Of a stretch of 64,000 bases of DNA, positions 54,493 through 64,000 are shown piece after piece. Position 1 is the first letter of the stretch. Every line of letters starts with the position of its first letter. Below the pieces are notes generated by a model. It was not told the origin of the DNA. It worked only from the letters and a program-made list of their open reading frames with translations, and searched no databases. Source of the stretch: Nephromyces sp. MM_2019 (taxonomy: Eukaryota > Apicomplexa > Aconoidasida > Nephromycida); contig JADHZB010000405.1 of assembly GCA_015657535.1 (NCBI GenBank), positions 1 through 64,000 on the forward strand. The letters are read 5' to 3'. The position numbers were made by a program, and so were the translations under genes.

Positions 54493-54777
54493 AGAGAAAG
54501 TGATTCATTATATATTTGGATTATTTTGATAAACCAACGCAAAGGAATCACTTGAATTCTCCGATTTGTATTGTAATTAATTTAAAAATCAAATATTATC
54601 AATTTTGGTCTTAATTATGTTTAACTATTTGTTTTATTTAATCGTCTATGTTTTTTACATAACAAGACCAATTTCACTATCAATTTTAATTATGAAAAAT
54701 AAAATATCTAATGGTTAAATAAATGATCAAAGGTGAAAATAAATACTCTAATTTTTAAATCGGACGCGAATGTAGTA

Positions 54778-55488
54778 TTAGGACCTTGTTTGACAACTTT
54801 TAAGGTTTTCAAAGTAGAATTGACAAGCTGAAAAATCAGAGTTTTGATTCAAGCACTGATCAAGTTGGCTTTTTTCGAAAGTACATAAGTCTTGAGGATG
54901 CGAAGAAGCTTGTGGTGGCATCGAGTATGCAGGAGGTTGTGTCGGAGGTTGTTCAGTTGTTCGTACTTCCATTTGTCTAGGACCCATAATGCCATCTACC
55001 ATTCTTTGAGCAATGCCAAATCCAACACCTATGTAAAATTATGATTATTTAAGTAAAGATAGAATATTTTTCTCGTATTTATAATTAAAAAACGAAAATA
55101 AAAAAAAATTTAACTTTTACATTTAATAGATGAGAATAATATTCATCTTAATGTAAAATTAACTAAGTTGCTGCATCTATATAATACGTATTACAATATT
55201 TTTATTAAATTTTTCTTGGTTACCAGATGAAATTCCTGATGTTACGTTACTTGCAATATTTGATAAGAAGCCACCTCCTCCAGATGGGGCGGGTGGCTGT
55301 GAGGAATGTTGAGTAGGTGGTGGTGCCATGCTTTGGTTAGATGCTGGAAGTATAAATACAGAAAGTAATAATCTTTCATAAGGCATTAAAGGAGAAATTT
55401 AAATAATAACAGAATATAAATGTTATCAATTTTCCTTACACATTCCTCTTGAAGTAGTTCTACTGCCGTTTCTATTTGATCTTGGCAT
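54778..55488 (-). CDS. CHCHD2/CHCHD10-like twin CX9C mitochondrial protein
   Basis: Three exons, 55488-55440, 55343-55224 and 55028-54778, give 139 residues. The start MPRSNRNGSRTTSRGM is the basic, Ser/Arg-rich N-terminus typical of CHCHD2/10/Mix17. It is followed by a Pro/Gln stretch (APPPTQHSSQPPAPSGGGG), a short Gly/Ser hydrophobic region (FLSNIASNVTSGISSGVGFG, spanning the exon 2/3 junction) and a CHCH domain: C-x9-C at 105/115 (CTFEKSQLDQC) and C-x9-C at 125/135 (CQFYFENLKSC). Family members are oxidised in the intermembrane space by the MIA40 pathway and influence MICOS and respiratory-chain function; in apicomplexans the import details differ, so that is inference. Length is close to human CHCHD10 (142). 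Stop 285 bp from the PEX13-like gene, convergent. Confidence 0.88.
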
Positions 55489-58400
55489 TTCTGACAAGGC
55501 TTAAAGAAGTTTGAAATAAGTTGGGGCTGATCTTAGCGTGTTTAGTAAATTCGGAATTTGAAATATTTATCTATCAGAATGGAGTTCTTTGTATAAAGAT
55601 TATTAAAAGTTTTATTAGATGTCTTTTGGGAGTGTATTGTGATAAATAAAAATTTAATTTGCAGTTGTGGTGGTATTTATTCTTCTTCTGAGTTTCTGAA
55701 AAATTGCTCCTATTAAAGAATTTGAGAAATTGTTGAGATTAATTTTTGACAGTGTAATTTTATGAATGAAAGAACTAGTTAGCCACGTAATCACTGCTAG
55801 AGAATTTTATCAGTTTAATTATATATATAAATCAAAAACACTATTAGTTGAAGGTACAGTTGATTTGCCATTTTCTCATAGCCTTAGCTAAGATAGTAAA
55901 TTTGTATCTTTGCATTAACTTTTTCATTTTGCTTATTCGCTGCACCTCGTCTTAGCATGAAAAAATATTTTCATCTCAAGAGTAAATCAACATAAATGTT
56001 CTTATGAAATTTAGGAACTTTGTAACAAGGCTCGTTTAATGCTAACTATATTTTACAATTGTATTTCAATCTTGTCATGCTTTAAAATTAAACATTATCA
56101 TCTATCTGGGAGAATATTAAATGCTGAATGATAAAAAATAACTACTTTTAAATCGCATTTGCCTACTTTCTGAATTTACATATAAAATATTGAAAAAATC
56201 AATTTATGACTCCAAAAACAATTTAATAAGCTCGGAGATGAACGTGAAAGTAGGACTTTGATTTTGAACATGTTTTCCTAAATATAATAGATAGCTAATT
56301 TAAAACTTTTCCTTTGTATAGTTTTCAAGTATTTCAGGTAATAAATAACAAGTTCATGATTTGTAAAATAAAATATTTTAGAAAAATATACTTTTAGACT
56401 ACTAATTTGAATTTATTCCTATCTCCCTAGCATTTCATTACTTGGTTGCTGAGGCTGATTGCATATGCTTTATTAAAGGCTTAAAATTACTATATAATTT
56501 ACCAGTCTTAAAATACACATACAATTAGTTGTGATTGCTCGTATTTTTTTTATTCAGCTTCTAAACCTTGCCTAATGTTATCTATAGATGCATAGCCTTA
56601 TTTAACTTTAGTATAATTTTTCCAAACTATAAAATAGAGTAAATTGAATTCTACAATTTCTTAAAAGTATAATTAAGAATTTATTGTTTTTTCACTCTTT
56701 TTTTTTAAAGTTCTCAGTTATATAAATGTCTAGCTTTAATATGGTAAAACACTACTATATTCCCTTAATATTTTTTTATTTAAACTTTTAGTCTATTTTT
56801 TTAGGTAATATTACCCCATTTATTAGGCAGAATGTCTTTAAATAATCGGGTAAATAATTTACAGATTAAAATAATAGAAAGTATTGAAACATAAGAGATT
56901 CTTAGGTGCTTTCAAATCTAATTGATCATATACTAACAAATACCAAATAGTTTTTTCAAAAATTGATTGTAAAAAAATTAAATGAATGAATAAAATTGCT
57001 ATGGATAAAAACACTTGGAAGATTTCGCTTTTTTTAGCTTTGAAAACTTAAAGATAATGGAAACTTTATTATAATTATGACAATATTATGCTTATAACCT
57101 TTTATATGATTGATTTTAAATCCTTTTAAAGCTTGCTAAAGTTGTATCTTCAATTAGCCTCGTAACAAATTAAGACATTTTAAACATTTTAAGAAGATTT
57201 TGATGCACATAAATAAAGTTTTAAGTAATAATTGAATAAAAATTGCACAGTTTTAATTGTAGGAATTTGAACTAGTGAACAAAATGCTTAAAGTGTGGAT
57301 TCCCATCAGTTTATGAGCAAGGAGGGTTTCTTTACATCATAATTTTTTTTTTCACTACCTAGCAGTTTAGCGATTTCAATGCTATTTTACCATTAAAATT
57401 GTGTTAACTACACATTTAATAAATTCAAGGCTATATGAAGCTAGTATAGGGGGTTAGGCACCAATTTTGTGCACTGTTACATCTCTTTAAAGACACTAAA
57501 AAATTTTGGTCTAAACAAACCTTATGGAAGATATTAAAAAGGCAATTGTAAATTGCATTGTGTTAAATATGATCTCGAGTAAAAACTTGTCCAGCAGTCT
57601 TGAGCCAAATTTTTTATTTAATGCAATCATTTTAGGCCTTTTCATTGAATTTACTTAGATAGGCTTGATTGGTATGCTTAAATTACTATTTACGAAAGTT
57701 AATGAATAAGTTAGCCTAAAGAAAATATAGAGCCATTTTTCATAGGTTTGCTTTTGATATTTGAATTAATTTTAAACCGATTTATTCTTTCAAGTTGAAA
57801 AAAATCAAGGATAATGGATTCCTATGTTGGAAATCTTTGTTTTGTGGACTATCATGATTAGTAAATCGAGCCACAATAGCATTGCAATTATAACTGAGTA
57901 CCTAACACTAAAATGTTGATTAAGGGTAAATAACATCAGAATTTATACTATTCCAATTTTTGGATAAAGAATGACCGTAAATCTTGGTCAGAAAGTACTT
58001 AAAAATAACTTGTTAATCTAAGGTCTTAACACTTTCCTACTTATCATTTAATTTCCAGTGCTTATGCATAGCAAAGAGCTTCTTGTAAAAAAGCATCACC
58101 AGAATCCAAAGAACCAACAAACTCAAAAAAATTAAAATTTAGACTCCAAATAATTAAGCTTCGATAGTAGATATTGAATCACTGTTATTAATTTTGACAA
58201 CTTATGATATGTATGCTTCTATAAACAAAAATTACTAGATGATTTGAGAGGAGAGAGTAATCAAATAAATCTCTTCAAGTGATTCAAACATATATCAGCT
58301 ACCTCAGTTTAAATTTTATTGGGTAAATAACATATAATTAGGACTTGTAGTGTTACGGGGCTGATATCTGCAAAACATGATAAGCTAGCTAGCTACCTAT

Positions 58401-59529
58401 ATCAGTAGCCATTAATTAGGCTGGCTTGAAGTTGTGCTTTAATTTTTAACTTTTGCTTTAAGCAAAAGTTGTTATTTTTGAACCTTTTCCATTTTTGATT
58501 GAACCAATCTTAAACTTTAAATTTCTATTAATTATTGGAATATCCTCGAGTATGAATGTGGGCCCTTAGGATGGATCGATTTTTAACACTTGTTTGCTCG
58601 ATAAATTCAATTAGGATTACCTTAAGAACGCATTAAGTAAATTCATCCCAATAAGATATTTTGAAAATTTTTTCGGTGATGCTTTATTAATTAATCAATT
58701 TATGGTTAACAGTATGGCATATGCTTGAGCTTAAAACTTGTATGCTTTTTCACAATTGTACAATAATTCTTTGTTTACTTTTATACCATTTTACATTTAT
58801 GTATTATTATTTTAAAATGAATTTTGTAAATTGTCTTTCTATCTAGCTGCTTTCAAGTCAACTAACAGGTCATTACTATAATACAAGAATTTGCTTATTC
58901 AAAAATATTATTTTCTAAACGATACTATAATCTACTTGGGTTGTATTAGCTGATAATTTTAATTTCATTTTGCTGACTTAAAGACAATATATGTATATGC
59001 CAACAAATATCTTATCTGTTTAATTAAAGTATCAAATCAATCCACCACTCAATTTTGTTATGGAATGTTAATCAAATACATATGAATGCTATATATACTA
59101 TACTTTAATTAATCTTATAACTTTAATGTATAAAATGTTTGATAGTAAAATATGCTATGTAAATTAGAAAAATATAATATTTATACTTTTTCTTCAGCAA
59201 TATTAAGTAAGTTAGGCTTAAATATGTACTAATAAAAAAGATCAAGATAAAAAAATTTTGATAAAAAAGTTTTCACAAAAAAATTATACATATGATAATA
59301 CATTTAAGTTAAGCAATTATTATGTAAGACATGATCTAAGTTGTATAACGATGATGCAGATGAATAAAATAGTAGCAGATTTATTATTTATATATTTATC
59401 TAATTTTAATTATAAGCTAAATAAAAATTTAACGTGTATGAATTCGTAATTAATTAAAATATAACCTTGGATTTTTATTCAAATTAAAGTGATTGTTTTC
59501 TTACCAATATCATTTTCTATATCCTAGGT
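55489..59529. other. Gene-poor AT-rich region
   Basis: About 4 kb with no recognisable exon on either strand. It contains one near-perfect palindrome at 58448-58470. Confidence 0.5.
58448..58470. repeat. Palindrome with 11-bp arms
   Basis: AACTTTTGCTT, a one-base spacer, then its exact reverse complement AAGCAAAAGTT. Confidence 0.8.
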
Positions 59530-61406
59530 TTATACAACCTGAGTGCTCTTGTTTGTAGGTCTTTTAGGGTTGTTGGTAATGAGGTTTGCTTTGATTTTCT
59601 TGTTATTTTTGGCGTATAGTACATGGTGTTGATAGAGCTTCAAAATTTAGTTAATGTTGAAAAATTGAATCCAAGCATCAAAATGTTTATATCACTTGTA
59701 TACTTACCACAATAATGTCATATACATAGGTTACGACAAGAATAATTAATTTTGGTATATTTCCAAAAAAAAACTCGCTTGTTTGAAAGTTCTATTTAAA
59801 AAAATAGAATCATTTAATATATCTTGATTTGAATTTTATGAAACTTACATAAGTGTTAATACCCATTTCAATTGTGCTGGCTATAGCTCCTATCAAATCT
59901 AAATGATATATGTGAAAAATATTCTTAAAACCTTCTTGAGTTATTATATTAAAAGCTACCTAAATAGTAGAACGCAATTGCCAAACCTGTTTTATATAAA
60001 CAAAAAAAAATGCGCAAGAATCTACATAAATATTACTTCTTTATTGTTTTACCAACAGTAGTTTTTCTTTTGTAATTGAGAGTAATTTGAGGGATGTATT
60101 TTACCTTGTAGAATAAGAAAAACAAAATCATATCAAACAAGTCAAGTACTGTGTAATTTTGAGATATTTATCATACAGCAACGATCGCTGACTTGACATA
60201 ACCCAGAGACTGAATGAAAGTAAAAGATAACAGGAATTGGTCCAGAGGAGAGAGTGAATCTGCATCCAAATTTGATTCAACAGCTGCAATCGTTGTTGCC
60301 CATTCAATAACACCAAAAATAGCTAAAAACATCGCAAGAATTACGAATGCGAACAATCCTGCTAACCAAAGTTTCAAAATAATGCTCGGCTGGAATTTAA
60401 AAATTAAAGATAATAGAGCATGTATCCTAAATTAAGTTTATAAAGTAATTTTATTTCAAACTACAACAGTCTAGTTCTTGCTTCATAAAGCTTATAACCT
60501 CACTTTTTGTTCTCCTCGAGGATATATAAAGCATTGTATAAAAACAATACCTCCAGAAATGAATGATAATGTTGCAAATGCAAGATCTAAGATATATTGT
60601 TTTGAGTTGTTAAAAAATATAATAAAAATTAGTATGGAGCTACTACCAGAAGTTTCAACAGCTTTCGCTGCTCCATGAAATGATTGTAAGACATATTGCC
60701 AAATACAGTATATCTGGTAGCATAAAAATCCAAATTCATCTGCAAGTGATAAATTTGATAAACAGTTATAATGGTAGGAACAGTTTTGTTTAACATATAC
60801 TTTGATAGGCATAATCAAGAGACATTCCATCAACTCGCTTGCGCTTCCAGTTCATGAAAATTTGCTGGTAATAAATAAAATATAATAAGTATTATGTTAA
60901 AGTAAATTAATTATCTTATACTTACAGGAACATAAGAAGATCCCCAAGAACAAAAATATACTACACCAAAAGCTCCGGATATGTATGTTAAAGGTACACT
61001 GATGGGTTCTGGGCTTGAAATATCTACACGAGATATTGGTGAAAAATTTGTTACAAGGCTTTACTTCTCGATAAAGCTAGCTAAACAAACCATTTTGAAG
61101 GAGTCTAGTACTATATCTGAAAATATATTATCTAATGTTAACAAAGGCTTGACAAATAAGGTTTTATATGTGCTATTATTATTGTAAATGGTGTGAACTG
61201 GATTCTTTTCATGGTTTTCGTTATTTTAAAAAAAACAAGTAAAAGAAAATATAAACAACCAACCTGTAAGCAAAAGCCTTTCCATGAAGATCCAAAAAGT
61301 TCATCGAGTCCAGATTGTAGCTCGAACTTAGATGAGCCATAAAGGCAATGCTCACTATGTAAAATATTATAGTTAAAATAAGTTTGTCAAGAAGTTTACC
61401 TCCCAT
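59530..61406 (-). CDS. Multi-pass membrane protein, family unknown
   Basis: Nine exons: 61406-61264, 61058-60926, 60864-60801, 60739-60504, 60389-60203, 59986-59960, 59898-59849, 59773-59708, 59637-59530; 337 residues with junctions in phase. Hydrophobic segments: residues 8-26 (KLILTIIFYIVSIAFMAHL), 77-92 (SGAFGVVYFCSWGSSY), 118-140, 150-190 (SILIFIIFFNN, LAFATLSFISGGIVFIQC), 198-225 (KLWLAGLFAFVILAMFLAIF), 250-280 (SFTFIQSLGLAIAFYYLDLI) and 290-318 (KLIILVVTYVYDIIVL). The last helix is followed by a basic cytosolic-type tail QHHVLYAKNNKKIKANLITN. Between the third and fourth helices is a short basic loop NWKRKRV. Smallest exon is 27 nt and joins through a GTTATG donor. I do not recognise the family; it has the look of a tetraspan/hexaspan endomembrane protein. 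Splicing of exons 6 and 8 is the weakest part. Confidence 0.7.
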
Positions 61407-63061
61407 TTTTTGTATCTTAGTTTGAGTTTATCTAATTTTATAGTATATTATATTACTTAAAAATCTATTGGATGGTCTTTGTAAGTAAATAAAGTGTTGT
61501 AATTTGTTAAAATTAAATTAAATTTTAAAAAGTTAAAGATTAAAAGATTTTAAATTATGATAAATCACAAGAGTTCTTCGACTGGTTAAAAAATAATATC
61601 TTAAAAATCAAGTATGTTAGTAAAATAATAAGTGATGCACACCAAACAGCCTAGTGGCAAGTGTTACAAACAGTAGAAATTAAGAGTTGAATTATAGTCA
61701 AGTGTTACTTTTAAATAAGGAGTTCATATTTTTGAATAATTTTTCTTTAAATCTTTAGCCACATCATCAAAATGTAAAACTATTGGAAAAAAAGTTTAAC
61801 ATTGATTGGTCGAGATAAATAGTTTTAAGGCTAACAAATTATTTTTACATGAAAATGTTAGCTTGAAAATACCATGTAACCCTTCAAAAATACTTTTGTC
61901 AAAAAATTTGGATAACTAAAACACAGCATTTTGTTATAATTGCTTAACAACACTAAGCAACTCAAAATTTCGTTTAAGAATCAATTGCACTAAGTAAAAA
62001 ATAGTCGATTTGTATATTTAGTTTTTCATGCTTACAATGAAGAATAAAAATTTCCTTGGCTATGATTCTCAACAGATATGTTTTGAATATTCGTCTGTAT
62101 TTATTAATTTTTTTAAGATGTACTCACTTTTTGCTCATTTCTAAGTGAATAAAAGAATAGGAATAAGGCTAAGCACTGTAACACGTTTGGCTAGGTGTAT
62201 TTGTTCAAACTCAAAGTTGTTTATGCGCGCAAACTCTAAGATACGCCGCTCTTGACACACAGACTTCTGTGTTTATGTAGACTTTATCGTACATGTGTAT
62301 GGCCATTTACATGCTTTACCATGTCAGAAAAAGATATATAAACTCAACTGTGCTTACATATTTGGAACTATTTACTGTGTTTGCATTTACCAAATCTTGT
62401 CTGTGTGAGCATATGCGAACTTTGCTCTGTAAGCTTGTGTAATAAATATATTCTATTAGGTGTATATATTGGCTAAAAATACTGCATAACTTCTTGTAAA
62501 CTTTGTTGTGCTAACTATGCATCTTCTGCAAGTTGTATTTCCTTTTAAAACAACACTCACTATTAATAATAAAACAAGGGTAGCTTTTAAAAAAGGGGAA
62601 AAAGTGTTGGTTTATACTTTCTAGTATTTTCATTCAAAAGATCCAGATATCTAATCTTATATATGATAATCCATTTTAGTGAAAAATAAAAGTTATATAG
62701 TTGTATTTCTACTTATAATATATATCTTATATATTGTTTATGATTTAATTCTGTGCCGATCATTATTATATTTCATAATAAAATCATAACTCCTACAATT
62801 AACTCCCGTTTGAAAGAGAAGGGATAAATATTTTAGATAGTAATCTATTTAATAAACGATAAATTAATGAATAGATGAGATTTGGATGTAAAAATTAGAT
62901 TTTAAAATTCCGCTTTATCCAACATTTCTTTAATTAACCAGGAAAGTGCACACCGGGTTGTATAACTTAACATTAACTCCAAATTTTTCTTTCCTTTCCA
63001 CATTGGTAACTAACAAAAAAAATTAGATTCGAAGTAAAATATGTTTCAATATAATTAAAAT
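61407..63061. other. Intergenic region, no gene seen
   Basis: About 1.65 kb. A less AT-rich patch near 62190-62420 (TGCGCGCAAACTC, ACACAGACTTCTGTG) has no open frame of note. Confidence 0.5.
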
Positions 63062-64000
63062 TTAACGAACGAGTATATTTCTTGTGATTCCAGAGAAATT
63101 TTTGGATTGATTATTTTCAAGAGACATCTTAATTAATAGGGATGCATCCTGAGGTGAATTCTCAAAAATTTTCTTCATTGTAGGTTTCAATTTATCTATG
63201 GCAACTCGATATTTTGAATTATCACTTTGATCCTGAATAGATAAATTTTTCGCTTTATTTTTCTTTGGGTTTTCTTCAGTATTGAAATGAGGATTTCCAA
63301 TCGATGATAACGTTTTGTTATCAGGACATGGAATTGATGATGAATGCTTGTTATTTGTGTCGATTTGTGGGTTTTTTTTATTTTTTCCGACAATATCCGC
63401 TTCATAAAGATCTTGATTTCCTTCAAGTAGCATACAGAGGGTCTCTGCATCAACCTCAACAACCTGAGGACCTTTAAGTGTCAGAGTAGATCTGATTAGC
63501 CAGTCAATTGCACCGTGCTGAAGTCGATAACTACAAGGTTTTAGAATAAGATTAAAATTTGAAGATGTGGATTGTGAAATTATACATCCGGATATAAGAA
63601 CAATGAATTTTGATCGAGTTTTTGAAAGAAGAAGTCGCCTAACACCCTCTTCGGCATACCACAACTTTCGAGGCATAATCAGAGCAACACTTTTTGAATT
63701 GATATTGTCAATTTTCCTTTGTTTAAACGATTGCTGTTCATCAGAAGAAAGTTTATAAGTTATACCATTGAAAAGATAATCAATTTTCTCTTGGTTAGCT
63801 ATTGAATCAAATCCATAAGCCTGGCAGATAGATTCCCATATTTCTGATCCGGAGATAGATGACGAAAATGATGCTAGAGGGAGATAATCAGATTGACTAA
63901 TCCAATTGTTAAATTGCATAGTTTCTTCAGGTACATCTTGACTCTGAGATGATTTGTAACGGTTTTCATTAACCCATGGCACTTCCTTGATTTTTTTTAA
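63062..64000 (-). CDS. Unknown protein, 3' part only, runs off the right edge
   Basis: An open frame enters from the window edge (reading LKKIKEVPWVNENRYK) and ends at a stop at 63062, giving about 312 residues of a larger protein; no in-frame ATG is seen near the edge, and an AG before GAAGTGCC at 63985 could be an intron acceptor. Residues roughly 15-195 have ordinary folded composition (SGSEIWESICQAYGF, SVALIMPRKLWYAEEGVRRL, LLSKTRSKFIVLISGCIISQ, YRLQHGAIDWLIRSTL, DAETLCMLLEGNQDLYEADI). About 200-255 is polar and Lys/Asn-rich, followed by a helical end (DKLKPTMKKIFENSPQDASL, LIKMSLENNQ). The block SKFIVLISGCII...FNLILKPCSYR looks like two buried strands. No family recognised. Confidence 0.68.
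   Translation of the reverse strand, partial: LKKIKEVPWVNENRYKSSQSQDVPEETMQFNNWISQSDYLPLASFSSSISGSEIWESICQAYGFDSIANQEKIDYLFNGITYKLSSDEQQSFKQRKIDNINSKSVALIMPRKLWYAEEGVRRLLLSKTRSKFIVLISGCIISQSTSSNFNLILKPCSYRLQHGAIDWLIRSTLTLKGPQVVEVDAETLCMLLEGNQDLYEADIVGKNKKNPQIDTNNKHSSSIPCPDNKTLSSIGNPHFNTEENPKKNKAKNLSIQDQSDNSKYRVAIDKLKPTMKKIFENSPQDASLLIKMSLENNQSKNFSGITRNILVR

Overview
The window reads as nuclear DNA of an AT-rich, intron-rich unicellular eukaryote, most likely an apicomplexan. Three observations support this. The enolase carries the EWG-type pentapeptide insert shared by apicomplexans and plants. A 29-exon gene encodes a 1605-residue secreted protein with the discoidin/ricin/fibrinogen-like/LCCL layout of the apicomplexan CCp family. 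Nearly every gene is split by short GT-AG introns. A probable PEX13 and the high intron density argue against Cryptosporidium and Plasmodium. A peroxisome-bearing lineage (coccidian-like, or hematozoan relatives such as Nephromyces/Cardiosporidium) is possible, but the species cannot be named from this sequence. All gene models below were spliced by hand, with reading frame checked at every junction.

Left part (1-24 kb), saturated with GT/CA microsatellites and minisatellites: three tandem minus-strand paralogues of M20D-type amidohydrolases (IAA-amino-acid-hydrolase/aminoacylase-like), each with an N-terminal signal sequence. The first (249-2765) keeps all metal-site residues. The second (4840-8394) keeps them but has lost the GGHAA motif of the lid domain. 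The third (10127-13736) has lost most metal ligands and looks like a pseudoenzyme. Then come a broken coding remnant (about 16.2-17.1 kb, minus), frataxin (17305-18804, plus) and enolase (19783-23790, minus), whose introns hold minisatellites.

Middle (24-42 kb), without microsatellites and with short introns: a 116-residue protein of unknown function (26914-28501, minus), a 622-residue coiled-coil protein with an unrecognised C-terminal domain (29681-32377, minus), the CCp-type adhesive protein (33978-40190, plus) and polyprenol reductase (40230-41592, minus). The last two are tail to tail, 39 bp apart.

Right part (42-64 kb): a 1124-residue low-complexity protein (42410-45862, minus), an eIF4E with a class-II-like cap pocket (49210-50456, plus), a PEX13-like protein without SH3 domain (52925-54492, plus), a CHCHD2/10-like twin-CX9C protein (54778-55488, minus), a multi-pass membrane protein (59530-61406, minus) and the 3' part of an unknown gene running off the right edge (63062-64000, minus).

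Functionally the window mixes housekeeping (glycolysis, Fe-S cluster assembly, cap-dependent translation, dolichol synthesis, mitochondrial CHCH protein, peroxisome import) with lineage-specific secreted proteins. No rRNA, tRNA, CRISPR array or complete transposon was recognised by eye.
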